Of a stretch of DNA of 64,000 bases, positions 15,501 to 23,612 are shown piece by piece. The position numbers and the translations under genes are program-made. Source of the stretch: Asterias amurensis (lineage: Eukaryota; Echinodermata; Asteroidea; Forcipulatida; Asteriidae); assembly GCF_032118995.1 (NCBI RefSeq), contig NC_092649.1, forward strand, positions 25,597,927 through 25,661,926. The letters are read 5' to 3'. Position 1 is the stretch's first letter. Each line of letters begins with the position of its first letter. The notes beneath the pieces were generated by a model that saw only the letters and a program-made list of their open reading frames with translations, did not search any database and was not told the DNA's origin.

Positions 15501-18500
15501 CAGAAATTAACGGTGAATAGAAATGAATAATTATTTGTTTGCATACTATTTCAGGTTCCGATATATCTGACCATTTGTAAGTGTTTAGATACTTTATTGG
15601 CGCAGTTTATTTTGAGTAATTACCAATAGTGTCCAGTGCCTTAAACACACCCACCCACCCTAAATTAAGATTTTTAAATTTTGAGAGACAAAATTAAGAC
15701 TTTGTTTAACATTGACTATTTTGAATGCCCCCTTACTCTTGATAATCTCAATTCTATCTGTCCCATGTAGTGCTCACAAATCTCAGATAAACGACTGTAA
15801 ATATTCACTGCAAGCAAGGATGCTGATCACATGTTCTAATGATAATGATGGTAGGTAAATGAAAACTACTGATGGTACATGTGTGTAGGCAAATGAAAAG
15901 TACCCTGCACATTTAGCCCGACGGAAAGAGTCATCATCTGAGTTTTATTCTTAAGTGTTATCGACCAAGTTTAACTTGGTCGAAAATTGCAGGTGTCTCG
16001 ATAATATCGAGACACCTGCAATTTTAAACGTAACAGTAGTTTGGAATACCTGCTATCTTCTCCAACTGCCACTAGCCTGGTCGTCTTCCCTTCACAGCCA
16101 GCAGTCTGCAATGAGTTAATACGACAGCGTGCCAGCGCATAGAACTGCACCACGTGGTTGAGATGCCATACGCCAAGGTCATGATGTGTAGCCGTCCATA
16201 GGTACTTCTCTCCAGTCAGGCCCATCCACTCAATGCCGTCCGTTGATATAACAAGCCTGAGGGGAGAGAAAGGGTACTAGACTCTAATGGACATACTCTT
16301 ACTACCAATCATGTATATGCAATGGGATAAAATATTTCACTAACTATTATTATTACTATTATTTATAGGTTGTATTATAAACATGGGTGTGATCCCTGGC
16401 TTTGGCAGTTACTAGTTATATGGTATATGCAGCACTCCAAACAGCAAAAAAGCAAATAGGGAGATTGCCAACATAGAGCTGGATAGCTCAGTTGGTAGAG
16501 TGCTGGCATGTTAATCCAGAGGTCTTTGGTTCTATTCTCGCTCCAGCCAATGTTTCTTTGTTCGAACCACAAACTTTTATTATAATTACTAATAATTGTT
16601 CAGCCATCACAGTAATTCAAAATAATAAAACAATTCATACTTCCAGATGGGCTTGAAGAAACAAAAGCAAAGCAACTAATGTGACTGAACAACTAAAATT
16701 CTCCATAATACCAAAAACGCTTGAAGACTTACGTATACATTGGTTCCATGATGTCTAGTGACCACATTCTGACGGAACCGTCCATGGAGCTCGTCAGCAC
16801 AAGGGTTGACGTCTCTGGGTGGAGTACTATCCCTGTGACTGACCGCGAATGACCCCTGAATGTGTGTACATGCCCGCCAGTCATACTCCACACTTTGACT
16901 GCAAGTTAAAAAAAAGGAGGAGTTATTTTTGAGCCAAGATATTGTATATTGTATTGATATAGTATTTTGTATTGATATTGTATTATATAGTTCTTTGGGA
17001 ACCCATCGATGGAAATGAGAGCAAGGGCAGGAGGAGACTAACATTCTTAGATCAGCTGAAGAAGAACCCAATACAACAAGAAACAACTGAGCTTTGGACG
17101 CTGATACTGGAGCGGGATGCGCGGAAGGCGACCATCAGAGGTTCCCGAGATGGCGTCAACCGAAGACAACCTCTAGCTCAACTACTACTATTGTATGAAC
17201 AAAACTGTTGAAAGGAGGATACAACAAGTGGTGTAGCTAGACATGTTCATTGTTGGGGGCGCGAGGGATGCAGACGAGGTTGATAAAATAAGTTTGGGAA
17301 AGAATAAACAATTTGCAAGAAGTGCACAACATAGACCTACTTTAATTACCTTTTAAATTGGGCCCCACTTTTATTTCATGGCTCTACTTACCGATGAAGT
17401 CTGCACTTACAATCACCATTACTGTGCAAGTGCTGAATTTCTGATAGAGTTTAGATTATCAAGGGTAAGGGGGCATTAAAAATAGTCAATGTAACCACCA
17501 TAATTAGTGATACGGCAAGTATATGAAGAAAAGCATTGTCTTGGAAGAAATGCTTGTATCATTTACCTACCATCATTATCGTTAGAACATGTGATCAGCA
17601 TCCTTGCTTGCGGTGAATATTTACAGCCATTTATCTGCGATTTGTGTGCACTGCATGGGACAGAAATTAAATTGAAATTAAATTTAAATTCTAATTCAAA
17701 CGAAGTCAATATAATTAACTTGCTTATGTGTAGAGTTTGCACCTACTTGTTAAGCCTAAAGAGAGGTTTGCCTTCCATGTTGTAGCATAGTATATCAGTA
17801 TCCGAGCAGCAGTACAGATGTTGAAGCTGTAATTCTAGCTCTACCTTCCTGATCCAGCCTCCTTTGATTCCTGTTAACTCTCTCCTAGAATGAGAAACAG
17901 TTATCGTAAACAAATCATCACGGGAAGCAATAGACTGTATTGAATATGACGTCACCATTCAAATACGTGCCCAACAACATGGCATCTGTGAGCGTTTGCG
18001 TGTTTGTGTGCGCGCATGTGCCATAGAAATCTAATCGAGAACGCCATTTGCTGTGTGCTTCATTCATGTATGCGTTTAGACATGCATGGTCTGCCCTACA
18101 AGATGGCGACTTTCATAGCAACAAAGGGGTTATTTAATACAGTCTTATAGCTATCCACTTTTTCTGTTTTTTTATTTTATTTTGATGAATATTAAAACAG
18201 CTGCGGTATACTTGAATAGTAACTGACCCCCACAATTTTTTACTCTCAAAAGCATGAACAAATTTCAATGTGCTGTTTACAACTAAGTATAAATCTTACT
18301 TTAAAAACAGTCCATAGTTGGCCATTGGTTTGATCTCTGTCCACACTTGGTCAGTCACTTGCTTGAACTCCCAGACCTACAGGGGAACAAAAACAGAAGG
18401 GAACAAACTGAAAATAAAAGTAACAAAAAAATGGCTCCACTGACTTTGTAAAACTTCACGGCAGTCTAAGCCAATGTACAAAACCCAAGAAGAAGTATTA

Positions 18501-21500
18501 TTAATATTCTTCTTACCTTTGTTCCTTTGACCCCACCGGTTATCAGTTCATCTTTCACTGGGTTGAAGATGAGGAACATGACTGAACTGAGATCGGAGGC
18601 TACATTACACGTCTCATAGAAATCCTTGTTGAGTACCTAAACAGAACGGTTGCAAAACTTGTTGTTAATAACCAAAAATATCATAACAACTAAAATTTAT
18701 AAGGGAAAGGCGCTATTCCGCCCACAGTGCAAGTGTGAGCAAGACCACGTGAACCTCTCCAATGCCATCCTGCACAACTCTGCCGTGCGCGCCAAGCATA
18801 CACACTCTACGAGCACGCATGTCAGACTTAATTTTGTCAGACTTTGTGGTGGGGCAATGGGTTGTGATTGGTCAAAACGCAATTGGGCAGAGCTTAATGG
18901 ATTGGTCTAATAACATGGGAAAAGGTGAGTCTTTTGAACTTTACGAAATGTAGATAAAGTAATAGATTCCCTCATATGACAATAGGTATAGATTGTTCCA
19001 AATCAATGGCCAAGCTACACTGAAAGCTTTTTGGCATAGAGCTTTGTTTGCTCGAGAAACAAGGAACATTCAAGCGAGTGATGCCAAGAGAGGGCCGAAG
19101 AAATCGTGGAGGAGTGGTAATGTGACAGTAAAGTGGAACTATACCGAGGAGTTTTGTTCAAGCATTTAAAAACAAGAAGAGCATTCTTAAAATGGATTAC
19201 AATCGGTAGCCAATGAAGCTCCCTAATATGGAAAAATATGTTCTCTCAAGGGTGTGGAATATATTAAACGAGCTGCACTATTTTGTAATCAGTGAACTCT
19301 GTCCAAATCAAATGGCGTGGCACCAAATAAAGAGATTGAGTTAAGATGAGGGGTGGGGGTGTCTTCTTTGGACTTGCACACCATGCAATATAAAAAGGAA
19401 CTTTGGAATCAAATTCATTTATGTGATGCACTAATTTTATAAATGAATAACAGTGGACATTTATAACCACTCTAAGATAACCAGCATGTGCAGCACACCT
19501 GTTTACACTAGGTTCTTTAATCACTTACCTTGAGAGAGAAGTCTTTGGCAAGGCAGAAGTACACATTATACTTCCTGGCATATATAATATTCCTTAGAAA
19601 CTTGTTGACATACTTGGGAAAGCTTAGGCTTCGACTAACTACAGTTGTTGAGAAAGAAAAAACATATAGTGTTAACAGTTAAACATGTAGCTACATGCAT
19701 TTATTCCTCGTCATTGCCAACTTTGGTTCACAAACCCCTGTAACACTCAGTTAAGATAAGTGCTCCAGTCTTCCGCCATACCAAATAGATTTTAGGAGCG
19801 ACTCTCGCCCTAGGTCGACCAAAACAAACTTTTGTTTAGACTGGCGAAGTTAACATAATATTTTGTTAGGGCCAGCTCATGACAAGATCGACGTCTGAAA
19901 TCAAGACACTCCAGGGGTTGATTTCACAAAGAGTTAGGCTAGGAGATATAAAAAACGCATGGCTAGTCCTAAGTTAGGACGAGTAACTCGTCCTTACTCG
20001 AGATAAGAATAGTCCTAACTCTTTGTGAAATCCACCCCTAACCTGCAACTACTGACTGCAACAGTCCATCTTTCGACTTCCAGTGCGTCAAGTCACTCCT
20101 AAATGTTTCAGATGTCAAACTTTTCATGTACTTAATTCAATAACTTGGTTTGGCGTGATTCTACAGAGCCTGTCTGAACCAGGTGTGATGGCATCATGAA
20201 CAGCATTGACACATGATCTGATAAAGAAATAATGACTTACCAGTATGTTCAATACCATCCTTATCCCATGTAGTGATTCCCCTTGTATCCAAGAAGATGA
20301 ACTGTCTGGTTCGTGGATTGTAAGTAACTAGAAAGAAAATATTAATAATAATGTTATAAGCCTTTAACGCACGTATCTACCAACAATGTACAGAAAGATA
20401 AATTATTGAAGTTATGAATTCTGAGACTCAATTATGTAGCACATTATAAGGGTTTACAAGGTGCTACGGCTACAGCCAGGAACACGAGGGGCGAACCCCT
20501 TCTCTTACGAAAAGTCCAATAGGTTCTTTTACGTGCGCTACACAACATACGGGGCCAACGACTTTACATCCCATCTGAAGACCAGCACTGATGTAGTGTC
20601 TTGCTTTAAAAGGACACAAGTGTCCAACTAGGACTCGAACCTACACTCTGCTGATCAGAAACACTAGAGTTTGAATTAAATGCTCTTACATCTGCTCGGC
20701 CGTGACACTTCCAAGAAGCCAAGAAGGTAAAAAAACAAAGAGATACCTTGTTTTTTTCTCTAACAACTCGCACTTGTGAATCTGTGATCTATATGTAATT
20801 CCTTTTCCTAACAGTGTCTGGACCTCATTGGATCATGCACAAATCATTAGGGTTGTTGACTGCCACCCCCCCCCTGACCCATGTCAACTTTAGTTCATTT
20901 ATCCACAAATTTAAACCTCTCGATCAACAATAACTCAGCTATAGAATTTTGCAATTCATCCTTTAAAGCCATGAACTATTTTTCCAGCTGTTCATCAGGT
21001 GTAGCAACTGGTGTATACATCTATTGTACATGTATCTATGAAGAGAAAGAATATTCCTGCCTTACCATCAACAAAATCTGTCAATTTCTTGCTATGCTCG
21101 TAATAGTTCCTCTGCTGAAATCCACTGGGGAAATTACAGTAGTTTGCGGAAGTCTTCGGACCATCATTTCCATTTGCTGCCTGATTAATTTTCCTCATGA
21201 GCTGTTGAACAACTGGCTCACTAGCCAAACTCTCTGTGTCTTTCGTGATTGTTGATCGAGTCTCAGCTACTGATGAGCCTTGGTGAGATTTGACCTCATC
21301 GGGGGAGCTTGGCCTCTTCCCATCAGTGTCTTCCGATAATCCATCCCTCGTCTGGAATCCATCATTTAAGCTGTCTGGTAACTTGTTTGTAGCTAACGTT
21401 CTCACACCTAGATTGTCCTCGGCTGAGGCACCAGGCTGTGTGGCAGCTTGTTTAATCTCATCTGCACTGAGATGTGAACTGCCCATCGGTAGTCCCTGGG

Positions 21501-21522
21501 CAGACCCATTTTCATGGGTCAT
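1997..21522 (-). CDS. Large WD40-repeat protein, perhaps WDR97-like (3' end not in view)
   Basis: Twenty-seven coding exons join with consistent phase: 21522-21066, 20327-20241, 19638-19529, 18636-18517, 18376-18300, 17884-17747, 17650-17571, 16898-16733, 16256-16050, 14592-14431, 14006-13887, 13557-13353, 12802-12728, 11782-11630, 11013-10826, 10007-9853, 9193-9107, 7956-7874, 7745-7665, 7270-7120, 6548-6385, 5878-5791, 5189-4993, 4392-4342, 3678-3430, 2910-2653, 2114-1997. They encode at least 1,342 residues. The start is AAACAAAATG with an in-frame stop six bases upstream. A Ser/Thr-rich N-terminus of about 150 residues leads into beta-propeller blades: VKVWSM, GHSRSVTGIVLHPE, SMDGSVRMWSLD, GLGVWHL-type and SSDGAVKVWDTEKS. 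The C-terminal half is low-complexity: acidic (DESEAEDESDEDGEAMEEE), basic, and a run of 16 Ala. The last exon ends in phase 1, so more exons lie to the left. The WD40 family is clear. Assignment to WDR97 (a cilium-linked vertebrate protein of similar size) is a guess; WDR87 is an alternative. Confidence 0.88.
2500..2600 (-). repeat. Degenerate SINE-like fragment
   Basis: The words 'GGTAGAGAGTTGG ... CCAGCTCTAGCCAATATTTCTGT' resemble the tRNA-like head of the SINE near 16,478-16,560. It lies in the intron between two C-terminal WD40-gene exons. Confidence 0.35.
3551..3598 (-). repeat. Coding trinucleotide repeat giving a 16-residue poly-Ala tract
   Basis: An uninterrupted run of 16 (GCA)/(CAG) units on the plus strand is read on the minus strand as GCT, giving Ala x16. 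It lies between the basic segment KKKAKKGERVRVGDR and KMSAAERQAEVSAT in the exon 3678-3430. The run is perfect, so length variation between individuals is likely. Confidence 0.95.
3709..4330. repeat. TTAA-flanked MITE interrupted by a tRNA-derived SINE
   Basis: The stretch opens with TTAAAGGCACTGGACACTAT, the end of the window's commonest MITE family. At about 3,794-3,976 it is interrupted by a minus-oriented SINE: read in reverse it has an A-box-like TCTAGTTGGTAAGAC and a B-box GGGTTCGAATCCCACC. MITE-like sequence (a run ending AAGCACACAAATTTGT) resumes after it. This is a nested insertion in a WD40-gene intron. Confidence 0.65.
4612..4845. repeat. Array of the word CAACTGG and its complement
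   Basis: About fifteen copies of CAACTGG or CCAGTTG occur in roughly 230 bp, irregularly spaced and in both orientations, with near-matches between them. It is not a simple head-to-tail repeat. It lies in a WD40-gene intron and is followed by a poly-C tract near 4,890. Confidence 0.8.
5385..5767. repeat. Probable MITE, about 380 bp
   Basis: An AT-rich block bounded by AAGGTAAAGTATACCTTTGG on the left and ...CGATCCCTTTAA on the right. An ORF of 119 codons runs through it, but the composition (many Ile, Phe, Lys; no domain) does not suggest a gene. I infer a mobile element from its sharp edges and intronic position; no second copy is seen in this window. Confidence 0.4.
5919..6111. mobile_element. 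CpG-rich MITE, family A, copy 1
   Basis: Terminal inverted repeats begin TGGACCGATCCATTAGGCTC on the left, matched in reverse complement on the right by TAGACCGATCCATTAAGCTC. The interior carries GCGCGCCAAGCATACGCACA and a CACGTG palindrome. A second copy lies at about 18,712-18,911. Both are in introns of the WD40 gene. Confidence 0.8.
6120..6245 (-). repeat. tRNA-Leu-type SINE head fragment
   Basis: In reverse complement this reads as a tRNA-like head: a GTGTCGTGGCCAAGCGGTCT-type A-box region and a B-box (GTGTGGGTTCGAAATCCAG). It matches the head of the SINE copies at 7,500, 9,275, 20,350 and 51,640. Confidence 0.65.
6770..6935 (+). repeat. tRNA-derived SINE (CTAGTTGG family)
   Basis: The head reads GGTGGTCTTGTTGGAAGACA, with a B-box GTGGGTTCAAACCCCACC, then the family tail CAGGAAAGTACTGAGTATAC. 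Related copies lie at 3,794-3,976 (minus), 40,570-40,745 (minus), 53,040-53,220 (minus) and 63,235-63,400 (plus). Confidence 0.7.
7310..7440 (+). repeat. Fragment of a GGGCCAAATTTCATGGCTCTG-type MITE
   Basis: The start GGCAAATTTCATGGCTCTGC is shared with elements at 12,868, 17,366, 43,209 and 49,603. The last part (TTTTGGCTTGTGCGTG) also matches the interior of the full copy at 43,209-43,412. Confidence 0.6.
7500..7630 (-). repeat. tRNA-Leu-type SINE head fragment
   Basis: Read in reverse complement it begins GTGTCGTGGCCCAGCGGTTA and has a B-box near GTGTGGGTTTGAGTCCCAGT, followed by the family's 'GACACCTGTGTTCTTAAGCA' segment. It sits just upstream, in transcript terms, of the exon 7270-7120. 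Confidence 0.7.
8595..8800 (+). repeat. SINE tail (tRNA-Leu family), 5'-truncated
   Basis: Shares AAAGCCGTTGGTCCCCTGTG, the 'AAAAGAGAAGGAGTTCGCCC' segment and a 'GGTGCTATGT' end with the full copies at 51,640-52,010 and 20,345-20,710. The tRNA-like head is missing. Confidence 0.65.
8803..8960. mobile_element. Palindromic MITE, family B (TCACGAAACGCTAGG type)
   Basis: A foldback element whose arms repeat CGAGTAACTCGTCCTA and GGATTAATC and whose ends read as TTTCACGAAA... and ...GGTGAAATCG. A second copy at 19,917-20,038 has ends GATTTCACAAAGAGTTAGG and CCTAACTCTTTGTGAAATC. No coding capacity. Confidence 0.7.
9275..9560 (+). repeat. tRNA-Leu-derived SINE, near complete
   Basis: The head GGTGTCATGGCTGAGCGGAT with an A-box and a long variable-arm region, then a B-box GTGGGTTCGAATCCCGATT and 3' GTGACAC, looks like a degenerate class II (Leu/Ser) tRNA. 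The body continues with ACTTAACCATAAGCTTCTCT and CCCAGGGGTGAAATGGGTAC. Because the family recurs with a shared non-tRNA body, it is a SINE, not a tRNA gene. Confidence 0.78.
10445..10680. repeat. TTAA-type MITE, truncated copy
   Basis: Begins AAGACACTGGACACCTTTGG and TAATTGTCAAAGACTATAG, the inverted-repeat end of the family, then shows the interior segments AACATATGCATAGAATAAC and GCTCAATTAGTCGTTGAAG. The other end is lost. Confidence 0.7.
11940..12317. mobile_element. TTAA-flanked MITE, complete copy (piggyBac-like ends)
   Basis: TTAA duplications at 11,940-11,943 and 12,314-12,317 bracket about 370 bp with inverted ends ATGCATTGGACACTATTGGT and, in reverse complement, ATGCACTGGAGACGTTTTGG. 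There is no ORF of interest. TTAA target sites are the hallmark of piggyBac-type transposition, so a non-autonomous derivative is a reasonable inference. This is the best reference copy of the window's most frequent family. Confidence 0.82.
12868..12985 (+). repeat. MITE fragment (ATTTCGTGGCTCTGC type)
   Basis: Begins GGGCCTCATTTCGTGGCTCT and shares TTTTAGCTTGTTAAATAAAG-like interior words with other family members at 7,310 and 43,209. Only one end is present. Confidence 0.5.
13640..13770 (+). repeat. SINE body fragment (CTCTCTACCCAGGGG)
   Basis: Shares GCTTCTCTCTACCCAGGGGT, the GGGTACC segment and the 'AAGGAGCTGGGATGG' tail with the body of the SINE at 9,275-9,560. The tRNA-like head is absent. 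A similar fragment, in reverse orientation, lies near 3,060-3,270. Confidence 0.6.
14705..15607 (-). mobile_element. Tc1/mariner-type element with 211-bp inverted arms and a truncated transposase
   Basis: The element is 903 bp and is flanked by TA at 14,703-14,704 and 15,608-15,609. Its ends are AACTGCGCCAATAAAGTATC and the reverse complement. The arms run 14,705-14,915 and 15,397-15,607 and match closely. Between them, minus strand 15,254-14,964 encodes 96 residues containing MAQLTKQERGWIVGLIEAG and MSIRAAAHQVGTSPATVSK, a homeodomain-like HTH typical of the N-terminal DNA-binding part of Tc1/mariner transposases. The DDE catalytic domain is missing, so the copy is non-autonomous. It is inserted in a TTAA-type MITE (flanks 14,650-14,702 and 15,610-15,645), within a WD40-gene intron. 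Confidence 0.88.
15758..15850 (+). pseudogene. Inverted copy of WD40-gene exon 17650-17571
   Basis: On the plus strand this repeats an exon that the WD40 gene uses on the minus strand. The acceptor (CATGTAG), the body encoding HKSQIN-CKYS-QARMLITC-SNDND, and the donor GATGATG|gtaggtaaatg are all recognisable, with only scattered substitutions. Being on the opposite strand to the gene, it cannot be spliced into the WD40 mRNA. A second shared block (CATTGACTATTTTGAATGCC) lies just before the copy here (about 15,710), but follows the exon, in transcript order, at the original (about 17,490-17,460 on the minus strand). Confidence 0.85.
15962..16025. repeat. Two adjacent perfect hairpins
   Basis: A 9-bp-arm hairpin at 15,962-15,982 (CGACCAAGT, 3-nt loop) is followed directly by a hairpin with 21-bp perfect arms and a single central base at 15,983-16,025 (AAAATTGCAGGTGTCTCGAT and complement). 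They lie 25 bp downstream, in transcript sense, of the donor of WD40-gene exon 16256-16050. Without a duplicated target site it could be a MITE relic or an RNA structure. Confidence 0.9.
16378..16575 (+). repeat. tRNA-derived SINE (GGATAGCTCAGTTGG family)
   Basis: The head GGATAGCTCAGTTGGTAGAG has a good A-box and an acceptor-like pairing GCTGGA/TCCAGC, but the T-arm is mispaired and the B-box is degenerate (GGTTCTATTC). An upstream body segment TGTGATCCCTGGCTTTGGC is shared with the copy at 48,240-48,450, so this is a SINE and not a working tRNA gene. Confidence 0.65.
16972..17215 (+). repeat. LINE fragment, C-terminal end of the ORF2 reading frame
   Basis: The plus strand encodes about 79 residues including WEPIDG, GRRRLTFLDQLKK and a downstream ELWTLILERDARKATIRG. 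The pattern W-x-P...GR(R/P)xLTFxDxLxxD...EL...xDRxxWR is, to my knowledge, the C-terminal tail of many animal non-LTR retrotransposon polyproteins. The reverse transcriptase itself is absent. It lies in a WD40-gene intron, antisense to the gene. Confidence 0.62.
18712..18911. mobile_element. CpG-rich MITE, family A, copy 2
   Basis: Shares AACCTCTCCAATGCCATCCT, TGCCGTGCGCGCCAAGCATA and the right end GAGCTTAATGGATTGGTCTA with the copy at 5,919-6,111. The left terminal repeat is more degraded (CTATTCCGCCCAC). Confidence 0.75.
19917..20040. mobile_element. Palindromic MITE, family B, copy 2
   Basis: The ends GATTTCACAAAGAGTTAGG and CCTAACTCTTTGTGAAATCC are inverted. The centre reads GGACGAGTAACTCGTCC, itself a palindrome. 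It is related to the longer copy at 8,803-8,960. Confidence 0.78.
20345..20715 (-). repeat. tRNA-Leu-derived SINE, full length, minus orientation
   Basis: Read in reverse complement from 20,710, the head GTGTCACGGCCGAGCAGATG and a B-box TAGGTTCGAGTCCTAGTTGG are followed by the body (CGTTGGCCCCGTATGTTGTG, AGAGAAGGGGTTCGCCCC, GTAGCACCTTGTAAACCCTT) and a short ATT-rich tail. At about 365 bp it is the best full-length reference for this family here. A headless minus copy lies at 44,095-44,412. Confidence 0.8.
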
Positions 21523-22324
21523 TTTGTTTCAGTATGTCTGCTTGTCATCACATATTCACTAAGAGTAGGGTGCAGTGGAAGATCTGGAGTTTGAGTACAG
21601 ATGGTATGTTGGTTCTGTTGCATTTCCACTCTGCGCTCTGCTGTTCTTTTAAAGTGAGTCACAAGGACTGAGACATTTTGCATAAACGTTGTTGTGATGA
21701 GACGACAAGTGAAGAAACTGATGTAGAACTAACTTGACTCTGTTGAAAGTTTGTTCACATATGTTCTTGCTGGTCGTCTTATTGATGAAAGTTGTTTCTA
21801 GCTGTTCATCTTGAAGACCAAATTGTACATGTCGGCCAGGACCCAGAGCTGTATGTTCAAAGAATTGTGTCCTCATATTTGTAGCCAACCAAGACGTTGC
21901 ACAGTTCCAAGGATGAATCCTACATTCCTACAAGGATAAAGAAAGCAAGATGTGGTCATTCATATTATCACTTGTTAGTCCTGCTCAGAGTTAGTCCTGC
22001 TAAAGACATGTTGGCATCAATAACCTGCATACAAAGATAGAAACTAGTCCCAAAAGTCCTGTCTGTGCTAAAATCTTTGGAAATAAATCAATTTTATTGA
22101 TTAATCCAATCCAGCTCAATTCAACAGGGATTATCTTGTTTTAAAGATTCCTCCCAAATGCTTCTTCTCACACTGAGGTTCACAAACAAGAAATTTGTTT
22201 ACTGTTAATGCACTGCTAACAAAAAAAATCTAAAGTAATGTCAGAATTTATTATTCTATTCTAATTCTCTGTACCTGTATAGTAATTCTTTTTCTTAATT
22301 AATGGATGTTACACTAGACTAGAG

Positions 22325-22500
22325 TTAGTAGTGGGGTGCTTTATTTCTTTTTTTCTTCTTCTCACAATTTGTCATCATGTTTGTAATTATCGGTGTACAT
22401 CTCTGTTGTACTAGTACGAGGGATAATGACAAATTAAAACAAAAAGGAGTACAGCGCCCAAGCAAGTAACTGGGTCCATGGAGGTAGCCTGGGACTAACT
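22325..22500. repeat. Degenerate hairpin MITE related to the 47.7-kb palindrome
   Basis: The right arm contains AAAAGGAGTACAGCGCCCAA and GTAACTGGGTCCA, matching the arms of the perfect palindrome at 47,692-47,818. The left arm (GTAGTGGGGTGCTTTATTTC..., TTGTCATCAT) is its diverged complement. Confidence 0.65.
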
Positions 22501-22964
22501 CATTCAACTGCTAACAATTCATACACTATATTTATAATTATGGTACTATACTTAGGTACTGACTAACTGAGTCAGTAAAGAAGACCTGAGCCTTGGCCTT
22601 GCAACTGTCACACGAAACTCTCAATAATAATGTGAAACAAACGGCTGCATTATCATGATTATAAAGGGCCAATGAGGGGACATTTATAAAATACTGTTAA
22701 GAGTGAAAGGTGGTGGTTGACATTTCGGCACCCCGGATTTTTTTCGCAAAATAATTAGCCATATACCAAAACTGGTAAATGCCATAGCGCATGGAGTTAT
22801 GCATAGCGTACATGTAACTGGTGAACTCGTCATGCTCAAAGACATTCTAAATAAATAAACAGTCGTTATTTGATTGCGTCAACAAATTGTTATAATAACA
22901 CGTAATAACTGTACTTGAAAGGAAATACAACTTCTCCTTCTTATTATCACATGAGGATAACTTT

Positions 22965-23095
22965 CCGTATGGCGCCACCACTTTTTCACTCATTTTTACA
23001 AAAAGGGATATGTCAATCAGGTAAATTAGATACTATATTATTTTATTTCGAATGAAAAAGTGGTGGCGCCATACGGAAACTTTTCCTCACATGAT
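22965..23095. mobile_element. Short MITE, family C, with about 30-bp inverted ends
   Basis: The left end ACTTTCCGTATGGCGCCACC is matched in reverse by GGTGGCGCCATACGGAAACT at the right. The core is AT-rich. A partial copy of one end lies at about 36,125-36,230. The element sits between the probable 5' exon and the main body of the WD40 gene. Confidence 0.82.
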
Positions 23096-23202
23096 TGACA
23101 GGCACGATTGACATGTTATTCCAACTTCACAAACTTTACAAATGAAATAATGTGTTAAATATTAGCAGATCTAGCTCTGTGTTGACTTATTGTGCTTACC
23201 TT

Positions 23203-23400
23203 TTTCCCATGTCTTTTGGTTGACACTCAATAGTCTGGTCACACCGCGGCCAAGAGCAATCACAAATCGTTGGGATAGAGGCGAGATCCAGACCGTGTTT
23301 CCGGGATACGGCGTCCGATTGCATAACTGCAATCCGGGCCTCGATGACATTTCATATCTTACGTTATATTTATAACCGAACACAAGCGGGAAATGCAAAA
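23203..23400 (-). other. Probable 5'-UTR first exon of the WD40 gene, carrying an upstream ORF
   Basis: A strong donor (AAAAAG|gtaagc) ends this stretch on the minus strand. It could splice to the acceptor near 21,921 that precedes the WD40 start codon. An ATG at 23,351 opens 50 codons up to the donor (MSSRPGLQLC..., including WISPLSQRFVIALGRG). Joined to the 21,921 acceptor, this frame stops almost at once, so it would be an upstream ORF and not the N-terminus of the WD40 protein. An alternative is an independent first exon with another partner. The GC-richer context fits a promoter-proximal exon. Confidence 0.4.
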
Positions 23401-23559
23401 ACAAATCCTTTCAAATAATATTATCATTCATGGCATACGATTACGAGTTAGCGTGGGTAGCAAATCTCACGGGGGAATTCTGCGTGGCTTATGCAGAGAA
23501 ATAACCGCAGTCTCAGACTTGAAGTCAAGTCTAGCGCGTGGCCTCAGTTATAAGGGGCG

Positions 23560-23612
23560 GAACGGGGGGGGGGGGGCGCCGGGTAAGGGGTGGGGGGGGG
23601 GGGAAATCAACA
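23560..23612. repeat. Poly-G runs
   Basis: Two G-rich runs separated by GCGCCGGGTAAGGGG. Such homopolymers are prone to sequencing error and could form G-quadruplexes on the plus strand. No element or gene is associated. Confidence 0.7.

Noticed and set aside
16478-16556. tRNA gene with a GTT-like anticodon
   Set aside because: The acceptor and D-arms can pair, but the T-arm is mispaired, the B-box is degenerate, and the sequence recurs with a shared body at 48.3 kb. It is a tRNA-derived SINE.
16676-17086. Minus-strand ORF of 136 codons containing VEYDWRACTHIQGS
   Set aside because: It is a shifted frame over WD40-gene exon 16898-16733; the frame reading VKVWSM...GHSRSVTG fits the splice phase and the WD40 pattern.
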